Shown here piece after piece: positions 15,433 through 21,257 of a stretch of 21,257 nt of DNA. Below the pieces are notes generated by a model, which saw only the letters and a list, made by a program, of their open reading frames with translations, did not search any database and had not been told where the DNA came from. This DNA is from JAGBWK01 sp964462445 (GTDB taxonomy: Bacteria > Bacteroidota > Bacteroidia > Bacteroidales > Muribaculaceae). The position numbers and the translations under genes are program-made. The stretch covers positions 1 to 21,257 of the forward strand of contig CAYWXG010000046.1 in assembly GCA_964462445.1 (NCBI GenBank), written 5' to 3'. How positions within the stretch are numbered: position 1 is the stretch's first letter; every line of letters begins with the position of its first letter.

Positions 15433-16632
15433 ATGAATATAATACTTTTTGATGCACATGAAGTGCGTGAGAATTTGTTGCCATTGTCGTTTACACGCCC
15501 CGTAGCTGATTTTCGAGTGGGAATTACCACAATCCGCCAAAAATGGGAGAAAGTGTTGCCGGGTAACTATTCATATTTAACAGAAGATTATCTGTCGAAG
15601 AAATATACAATGACACTCAAGGAGAGTGGCGAGAACTTATTTGTTGCCGGACATATCGTACCGGATTATTCTGCTGAATTTAAAGATGCTTTGCTGACAT
15701 TGCAAGAAGGCGAGGCATTGATTTGTGGCGGCGAAACAGTTGCCTATAAAGGGGAATTGGAGTCGTTTATAGCAAAAAGTTATAGTGCAAAAAAAGAGTG
15801 GAACGGCACGTTGACATCAATTCACTATGTATATGATATATTCCTTAATAATGGCAGTCAGATAGCAAAAGACTTTGCAGCGGTGGATTGTAGCGACAGT
15901 CAGCAATTATCATCGTCAAATATATTAATTGGAGATGCTGTAGATGCTGCCGGTAATCCACGTTTATATATAGCTCCGGGCGCGACAGTAGAGGGGGCTA
16001 TAATCAACCTTAAAGGAGGTCCGATTTACATTGGGGCGGATGCAGAAGTGATGGAAGGGAGTTGTTTGCGAGGCCCTATAGCGCTATGTGAGCATGCTGT
16101 ATTTAATATGGGAACAAAAGTATATCCCGACACGACAGTTGGCCCGTGGAGTAAAGTAGGAGGCGAATTGAACAATGCCGTGATATTCGGATATAGCAAT
16201 AAGGCTCACGACGGATTTCTTGGGAATGCCGTTATAGGTGAGTGGTGTAATTTGGGAGCAGACTGTGTTGCATCAAATCTTAAGAATGATTATTCAAAGG
16301 TGCGCGTATGGAATTATCCGACCCATCGTTTTCAACGAACTGATTTACAATTCTGTGGGCTTATCATGGGCGACCATTCCAAGGCAGGTATTAACACGAT
16401 GTTCAATACTGCTACAGTGGTGGGTGTGGGTTGCAATATTCATGGCTCGGGATTTCCACGCACATTTATCCCTTCGTTTAGTGAGGGGGGGGCGGCAGGA
16501 TTTAATGATGTGCAGTTGAGTAAATTCTATGATATAGCAGAGCGAGTAATGGCGCGTCGACACAAAGAGTTGACCGATGTTGACCGCCAAATCTTCGAGG
16601 AGATATACAATATTGCCGATACTTATAAGTAA
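15433..16632 (+). CDS. GlmU-like sugar nucleotidyltransferase family protein (PF13562 type)
   Basis: The 399-residue protein belongs to the Bacteroidetes 'putative sugar nucleotidyltransferase / GlmU family'. The N-terminal domain starts with IILFDAHEVRENLLPLSFTR and VADFRVGITTIRQKWEK, the typical opening of this family. It lacks the usual LAAGxGTRM nucleotide-binding loop of standard GlmU, RmlA or GalU. The C-terminal part (about 178-290) has left-handed beta-helix repeats, with GYSNKAHDGFLGNAVIGEW and LGADCVASNLKNDY resembling GlmU acetyltransferase motifs. The sugar and nucleotide cannot be read from sequence; peptidoglycan or polysaccharide precursor synthesis is likely. A porin gene starts 27 bp downstream. 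The start codon ATG follows an A-rich stretch. Confidence 0.88.
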   Translation: MNIILFDAHEVRENLLPLSFTRPVADFRVGITTIRQKWEKVLPGNYSYLTEDYLSKKYTMTLKESGENLFVAGHIVPDYSAEFKDALLTLQEGEALICGGETVAYKGELESFIAKSYSAKKEWNGTLTSIHYVYDIFLNNGSQIAKDFAAVDCSDSQQLSSSNILIGDAVDAAGNPRLYIAPGATVEGAIINLKGGPIYIGADAEVMEGSCLRGPIALCEHAVFNMGTKVYPDTTVGPWSKVGGELNNAVIFGYSNKAHDGFLGNAVIGEWCNLGADCVASNLKNDYSKVRVWNYPTHRFQRTDLQFCGLIMGDHSKAGINTMFNTATVVGVGCNIHGSGFPRTFIPSFSEGGAAGFNDVQLSKFYDIAERVMARRHKELTDVDRQIFEEIYNIADTYK

Positions 16633-16659
16633 ACAAATATATCCAAACCATAACATAAA

Positions 16660-17742
16660 ATGAAAAAAATAATAATCGGAGCCATAGTGGTGCTATCAGC
16701 ATTGACAATGACTTCGCAGACGGTTGATAATGATACTAAAACTATCGCACCATCGAGTGGCAATGCGGTAAAAGAGCCCAAAACAGTAAGTTTTACATTA
16801 CCGGACTGGCTCCCCACGATAAATGGTACTATACGAGCGAATTATGAATTTGATACCGATAACAATGCAAGCCGATTTCGAGTGAGGAATGCGCGAATAA
16901 GTGTGAGCGGAGCAATTAGTCCGGAGTTTGACTATAAAGCAGAGATAGATTTATGCGATGAGGGTAAAACAAAGATGCTTGATGCGTATGTTCGCTATAT
17001 GCCGGATAAGTTGCCATTTAGAGCTACAATAGGGCAGATGCGTGTTCCATTTACGTTGGATGCTCATCGTTCGCCGCATGAGCAACTTTTTGTCAATCGT
17101 TCGTTTATAGCGAAATATGGAGGTAATGTCAGAGATGTAGGATTGTCAGGTCAATATACGATAAAAGGGAATGTTCCGGTGACGTTTCAAGCCGGAGTGT
17201 TCAATGGTTCGGGACTGACCAATCAAAAAGATTATTGGACAAAAGCATTTAATTTTTCGTTTAAAGCAACAGCTCAAATCGCCAATGTGTTGACACTTAT
17301 AGCGAGTTGTCAAAAATCGCGTCCCGAGGATGTTGACAATATGATGTGGAACGGCGGAGTTTCGTATAATGACGGATTGTGGCATATTGAAGCGGAGTAT
17401 TTGCGCAAGAACTATTTGCACGACACATTTGAAGGCTTGAATATAATCGATTCGTTTATATCGCGTAAATTCCCATTGCGAGGAAAATTAATGTCGATAG
17501 CCGCATTGGGTCGCTATGATTATATGGGAGAACATTCCGACGGGAAGAAAAATGAAGAAGGAGTGTTGACTGTCACACAACCTGAACGTCATCGAATGAC
17601 GTTGGGTAGCACATTGACCTTTGGTTCAGTGCGTCGCATAGAGTTGCGTGTGAATTATGAAAAATATTTTTATCAGAAAGACGCTGTTATCCCGGTTTCC
17701 GATCATGATAAACTGGTGGTGGAAGTGATGTGTCGCTTCTAA
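16660..17742 (+). CDS. Phosphate-selective porin O/P family outer-membrane protein
   Basis: The 360-residue protein has a signal peptide (1-19/20), a linker, then a beta-barrel typical of OprO/OprP-type porins. Family blocks are FRVRNARISVSGAISPEFDY (73-92), the IDLCDEGKTKMLDAYVRY region (96-113), IGQMRVPFTLD (124-134) and the S-P-H-E-Q block (138-142). The chain ends in Phe after alternating residues (VVEVMCRF), the usual C-terminal signal for barrel insertion. It probably forms an outer-membrane channel. Selectivity for phosphate is a family label and not visible here. It is 27 bp behind the GlmU-like gene and may be read from the same promoter. Confidence 0.88.
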   Translation: MKKIIIGAIVVLSALTMTSQTVDNDTKTIAPSSGNAVKEPKTVSFTLPDWLPTINGTIRANYEFDTDNNASRFRVRNARISVSGAISPEFDYKAEIDLCDEGKTKMLDAYVRYMPDKLPFRATIGQMRVPFTLDAHRSPHEQLFVNRSFIAKYGGNVRDVGLSGQYTIKGNVPVTFQAGVFNGSGLTNQKDYWTKAFNFSFKATAQIANVLTLIASCQKSRPEDVDNMMWNGGVSYNDGLWHIEAEYLRKNYLHDTFEGLNIIDSFISRKFPLRGKLMSIAALGRYDYMGEHSDGKKNEEGVLTVTQPERHRMTLGSTLTFGSVRRIELRVNYEKYFYQKDAVIPVSDHDKLVVEVMCRF

Positions 17743-17818
17743 AAGATAAAGATATTATTGGCAATCCCGACAAATTGCTCAATTTTTCAGTAAAACAGGA
17801 GGATAATGGCAGAAAAAT

Positions 17819-17849
17819 TTTGAAAATAGTTGCAGAATGAATAATTTTG
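17819..17849 (+). promoter_or_regulatory. asd promoter
   Basis: TTTG (17819-17822), 19 nt, then TAATTTTG (17842-17849) match the Bacteroidetes promoter consensus exactly. The transcript would begin near 17856, giving a leader of about 30 nt before the asd start codon. Confidence 0.75.
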
Positions 17850-17885
17850 CGGCGAAATTATAAGTAAAATTAGCAAACTAAGAAA

Positions 17886-18905
17886 ATGAATGTAGCAATC
17901 GTAGGCGCAAGTGGTGCCGTAGGTCAGGAATTTTTACGAGTTCTCGATGAACAAAATTTCCCCATCGACAACTTGGTGTTGTTTGGATCAGCCCGTTCAG
18001 CCGGACGCAGTTACACCTTTAAAGGTAAAGAATATATTGTAAAGGAGCTTCGTGAGAATCCCGAAGATTTCAAAGATATAGATGTTGCATTTACGTCGGC
18101 AGGCGCAGGCGTGTCAAAGCAATATGAGAAGATTATTACCGCGCATGGTGCGTTGATGATCGACAATTCGAGTGCGTTCCGAATGGACGAGGATGTCCCC
18201 TTGGTAGTGCCGGAAGTCAATGGCGACGATGCTTTCAACACTCCTCGCAATGTAATTGCCAATCCCAACTGTACGACAATTCAGATGGTAGTGGCATTGA
18301 AAGCTATTAATGATGTGTCCCCGATAAAGAAGGTTCATGTAGCCACCTATCAGGCGGCCAGTGGAGCCGGAGCGGCAGCAATGGATGAGTTGGTAGAGCA
18401 ATATCGTCAGCTTGGCGCCGGAGAAGAGCCCACGGTAAAGAAATTTGCACATCAGTTGGCCTACAACGTAATTCCTCATATCGACGTATTCCAAGAAAAC
18501 GGATACACCAAAGAGGAGATGAAGATGTACAACGAGACAAAGAAAATCATGCATGCGCCTAATCTCGATGTTAGCGCAATGTGTGTACGTGTTCCCGTTA
18601 TGCGAGCTCACTCTGAGGCAATATGGGTTGAAACTGAAAGTCCCGTAAGCGTAGAGCAGGCGCGTGAAGCCTTTGCCGCCGCTGAAGGTGTTGTTGTAGT
18701 TGATGCTCCGATGGAAAACAAATATCCAATGCCCCTCGATATTGCAGGTAAAGACCCTGTATATGTAGGACGTATACGTCAAGACCTTTGTAATTCCAAT
18801 GGCTTGTCGTTTTGGGTGGTAGGAGACCAAATAAAGAAAGGTGCAGCTCTCAATGCCGTGCAAATTGCGCAATATATGCTCCGCAAAGGCGCATTTAAAG
18901 CATAA
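17886..18905 (+). CDS. asd: Aspartate-semialdehyde dehydrogenase
   Basis: Asd reduces aspartyl-4-phosphate to aspartate semialdehyde with NADPH, feeding lysine, diaminopimelate, threonine and methionine synthesis. The 339-residue length is normal. The N-terminal dinucleotide fold has GASGAVG (7-13). The catalytic Cys129 lies in ANPNCTT. The QAASGAGAAAMDEL block (156-169) and the active-site stretch RVPVMRAHSEAIWVE with His242 are present. It has its own promoter just upstream and no partner gene, so it is probably monocistronic. No clear terminator follows; a REP-like palindrome without a T-tract lies 40 bp downstream. Confidence 0.97.
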   Translation: MNVAIVGASGAVGQEFLRVLDEQNFPIDNLVLFGSARSAGRSYTFKGKEYIVKELRENPEDFKDIDVAFTSAGAGVSKQYEKIITAHGALMIDNSSAFRMDEDVPLVVPEVNGDDAFNTPRNVIANPNCTTIQMVVALKAINDVSPIKKVHVATYQAASGAGAAAMDELVEQYRQLGAGEEPTVKKFAHQLAYNVIPHIDVFQENGYTKEEMKMYNETKKIMHAPNLDVSAMCVRVPVMRAHSEAIWVETESPVSVEQAREAFAAAEGVVVVDAPMENKYPMPLDIAGKDPVYVGRIRQDLCNSNGLSFWVVGDQIKKGAALNAVQIAQYMLRKGAFKA

Positions 18906-18945
18906 ATTTATTTAGAAAGAGAAAACATTATAAAAACCGGTAGTA

Positions 18946-18968
18946 GGGACGCATAGTGCAAGCGTCCC
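18946..18968. repeat. REP-like palindrome
   Basis: GGGACGC (18946-18952) pairs with GCGTCCC (18962-18968) around a 9-nt loop, in the context GTAGGGACGC. No T-run follows, so it is a poor intrinsic terminator. From memory, very similar GTAGGGACGC...GCGTCC hairpins are scattered between genes in Bacteroidales genomes; I could not verify this. Confidence 0.5.
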
Positions 18969-19002
18969 CACAATCGGGAAATACCTTAAACTGGATTTGA
19001 CC

Positions 19003-21198
19003 ATGACTATACTCTCAACAGCGCTTGTTGATCATCCGGTGGCGATATTTCTTATCGTCTTAGTCATCATATTGATGGCACCGTTGTTGCTCAACAAGCT
19101 TAAAATACCGCATATTATTGGTATGATTGTGGCGGGGGTAGTTGTGGGTCCTTACGGATTTAATATACTTGCCGACGACTCGAGTTTTGAAATATTCGGG
19201 GAAGTCGGCTTGTTGTATTTGATGTTTTTGGCGGGGATTGAGATTGATATGTACCACCTCAAGCTCAATCTGAAGCGAGGACTTGTGTTTGGCGCGCTTA
19301 CATTTATCATACCGATGGTAATGGGTGCGGTAGCGAGCGTGTATCTGCTTAAGATTGATTGGCTTACGTCGATCTTGTTGGCATCAATGTATGCGTCCCA
19401 TACGTTGATATCCTATCCGGTGGCGGCACGTTTCGGTATCACAAAATCGCCGGCGGTGTTAATTTCTATTGTCGGGACGATTATAGCCGTTGTCGGAGCG
19501 TTGTTGGTGCTCGGTGGAGCGATAAATGTGCATCATGAGGGAGGAGTCGATACGGGTGCTATAGCATGGTTGTTGTGTAAGATGATGATGTATTGTGTAG
19601 CGGTGTTGTATGTCTATCCCCGATTGACACGATATTTCTTTAAAACCTATTCCGACAATGTCACACAATATGTGTATGTATTGGTCATGGTGTTGCTGTC
19701 GGCATTGGTCGCCAAATTGATTGGTCTTGAGGCAGTGCTTGGCGCCTTCTTTGCGGGGTTGGTGCTAAATAGATATATTCCAACATCGTCAACGCTGATG
19801 AGTCGTATAGAATTTGTTGGGAATGCACTATTTATCCCCTATTTCTTGATAGGAGTCGGCATGATGATAAATGTAAGGGTTATCGGTAATGTCGAGACGT
19901 TGTGGGTGACGGCAGTGATGCTCGTGATCGCATTGTCAAGTAAATGGATAGCAGCTTGGGGCGCACAGAAAATCTATAAGATGAATGGGGCGGAGCGAGA
20001 TGTGATGTTTGGCTTGACAACGGCCCACACGGCAGTGGCGTTGGCAGTAGTAACCATAGGATACAACATGGTGTTGCCGGATGGTACACGCATGATGGGT
20101 GAAACGATACTCAATGGCACGGTGTTGGTAATTCTTGTGACATGTGCCATTGCTCCGATAGTTACGACAAGAGCAGCAGCGCGAATTAAGTTGCAGATGG
20201 TGGAAAACGACATCGAACCGCAGAAGGAGCGAAAACGTCATACGTCGCACACTCTTATTGCAGTTTCTAATCCATTGACAGCAGGTGGATTAGTGGAGTT
20301 GGCATTGTTGTCGCGTCCGGAGAATCGAAGCGCAAGGGATACGCTATATGCGCTCAATGTCAGGAATGATAACACTCCGTCGGCTAAAGCATTGGCGCGA
20401 AGTGTACTTGATTTATCGGTAAAAGCGGCTGCTGCAGCCGGAAGCGAATTGTCGACAATCGAACGATATGACCTAAACACGGTGACCGGAGTGGTCAATA
20501 CTATTGAAGAGCGGGATATAACAGAACTATTTATAGGGATGCACCGCAAAGCAACGGTAATAGATACGTTCCTTGGCGGCAAGACAGAGCAATTGCTAAA
20601 ACTAACTAATAAAATGGTGGTGATTTCGCGATGCTATATACCACCAAACACGGTGACCCGAATAGTAGTGTATGTACCCCCAAAAGCAGAGTTTGAAACC
20701 GGATTTACGCGCTGGTTGCACATGTTGGGTAATCTCGCTCGCGAGTTGGGGTGTCGCATTATATTCTGTTGTAATAATGACAGTCGAAGGGTAATAGCCG
20801 GAGTGTTGCGACGTGATAAATTTACCATCCGCAGTGAGTATCGTCAGGTTGAGGATCGAGATGACTTTTTGTTGCTCTCGACGCGAGTGCTTGATGACGA
20901 CCTGTTTGTGATAATAGGAGCGCGTCCGGCATCGGTATCTTTTTCAAATGATATGGCAGAATTGCCCGGGTTTATGCAGAAAAATTTCTCTCGCAATAAT
21001 ATTATAGTAATTTATCCCGAGCAGTTTGGCGATGAAATGCCAATGGAATCATTCTCCGACCCGCTGGCGAGCGATATATCCTCAACACCATCGGCATTGA
21101 GAATATGGGGTAGAACATTTATTGCAAAGGTATCGAATTTGCTACGCAAGCGAGATGGAAGTAAACGTGGCAAGCGAAATAAAGACATTAAATTGTAG
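19003..21198 (+). CDS. CPA2-type cation:proton antiporter with C-terminal USP-like domains
   Basis: The 731-residue protein has about 12 hydrophobic segments in residues 10-395, then a soluble cytoplasmic region (about 410-731) resembling tandem universal-stress-protein domains. CPA2 exchangers swap Na+ or K+ for H+. Family blocks are LLNKLKIPHIIGMIVAG (29-45), GEVGLLYLMFLAGIEID (66-82), GLEAVLGAFFAGLVLNRYIP (241-260) and ALFIPYFLIGVGMMINV (275-291). The ATG at 19003 is preferred; an in-frame TTG at 18997 would add only two residues. The segment usually reading GGTIxTDTxALLVL in Bacteroidetes relatives here reads VGTIIAVVGALLVL (157-170), so the membrane Asp seems absent. The protein may be a divergent or regulatory member. 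It stands 97 bp after asd. Confidence 0.88.
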   Translation: MTILSTALVDHPVAIFLIVLVIILMAPLLLNKLKIPHIIGMIVAGVVVGPYGFNILADDSSFEIFGEVGLLYLMFLAGIEIDMYHLKLNLKRGLVFGALTFIIPMVMGAVASVYLLKIDWLTSILLASMYASHTLISYPVAARFGITKSPAVLISIVGTIIAVVGALLVLGGAINVHHEGGVDTGAIAWLLCKMMMYCVAVLYVYPRLTRYFFKTYSDNVTQYVYVLVMVLLSALVAKLIGLEAVLGAFFAGLVLNRYIPTSSTLMSRIEFVGNALFIPYFLIGVGMMINVRVIGNVETLWVTAVMLVIALSSKWIAAWGAQKIYKMNGAERDVMFGLTTAHTAVALAVVTIGYNMVLPDGTRMMGETILNGTVLVILVTCAIAPIVTTRAAARIKLQMVENDIEPQKERKRHTSHTLIAVSNPLTAGGLVELALLSRPENRSARDTLYALNVRNDNTPSAKALARSVLDLSVKAAAAAGSELSTIERYDLNTVTGVVNTIEERDITELFIGMHRKATVIDTFLGGKTEQLLKLTNKMVVISRCYIPPNTVTRIVVYVPPKAEFETGFTRWLHMLGNLARELGCRIIFCCNNDSRRVIAGVLRRDKFTIRSEYRQVEDRDDFLLLSTRVLDDDLFVIIGARPASVSFSNDMAELPGFMQKNFSRNNIIVIYPEQFGDEMPMESFSDPLASDISSTPSALRIWGRTFIAKVSNLLRKRDGSKRGKRNKDIKL

Positions 21199-21257
21199 TA
21201 AATAACGTGAATTCGACGAAAATAATCAGAAGAGAGTCAGTTGGTTATCAACAACAC

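Noticed and set aside
17760..17786. Possible terminator after the porin (GCAAT/ATTGC with T5)
   Set aside because: The stem is only 5 bp and AT-rich; too weak to call.
18114..18872. 252-codon minus-strand open frame opposite asd
   Set aside because: It lies wholly within the well-supported asd gene, and its translation is rich in His, Tyr and Cys without any family motif. It is a shadow frame.
1..21257. tRNA, rRNA or CRISPR array
   Set aside because: No cloverleaf-like gene, rRNA segment or regularly spaced repeat array was recognised on reading both strands.

Overview
The window looks like a chromosomal segment of a Bacteroidales gut bacterium, most likely Muribaculaceae or a close relative. 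This is inference, resting on several features: a Rho factor with a long Q/N-rich insertion, a DUF4954 protein, a C69 dipeptidase, a type I QueF, and promoters of the Bacteroidetes TTTG-N19/20-TAnnTTTG form. No rRNA, tRNA or CRISPR array was seen.

Left part (1-4100): an AT-rich accessory region. It holds an AAA+ ATPase fused to a DUF234/PD-(D/E)XK-like domain (minus strand), closed by two tandem terminators. Upstream of that gene are two evenly spaced inverted-repeat pairs of TATCTAAAT. A plus-strand promoter-to-terminator unit without a gene follows. Then comes a DUF262 + HNH (GmrSD-type) restriction-like gene broken by one -1 frameshift. The break is at an A7 slippery heptamer followed by a perfect 8-bp hairpin.

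Middle (4405-7171): two plus-strand peptidase genes 8 bp apart, an exported C69 dipeptidase and a membrane-anchored YpfJ-type zinc metallopeptidase. A strong terminator follows, and a 140-bp MITE-like element sits in its T-tract.

Rho cluster (7172-12728, minus): a good promoter and a leader of about 300 nt precede rho. Then queF, a B3/B4-domain protein, a CNNM/CBS/CorC membrane protein and a YciO/Sua5-type protein follow with short spacers, probably one operon. Three of the five genes have links to tRNA.

Sugar-nucleotide region (12839-16632): rfbC and a DUF4954 beta-helix protein are 4 bp apart on the minus strand. They diverge from a GlmU-like nucleotidyltransferase on the plus strand.

Right end (16660-21198, plus): a phosphate-selective-type porin, aspartate-semialdehyde dehydrogenase (asd) with a textbook promoter, a REP-like palindrome, and a CPA2-type antiporter. 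The antiporter appears to lack the membrane acidic residue usual for its family.

The best candidates for something new are the frameshifted DUF262-HNH gene, the paired operators and orphan transcription unit beside it, the rho leader with the disordered Rho, and the antiporter without the acid.
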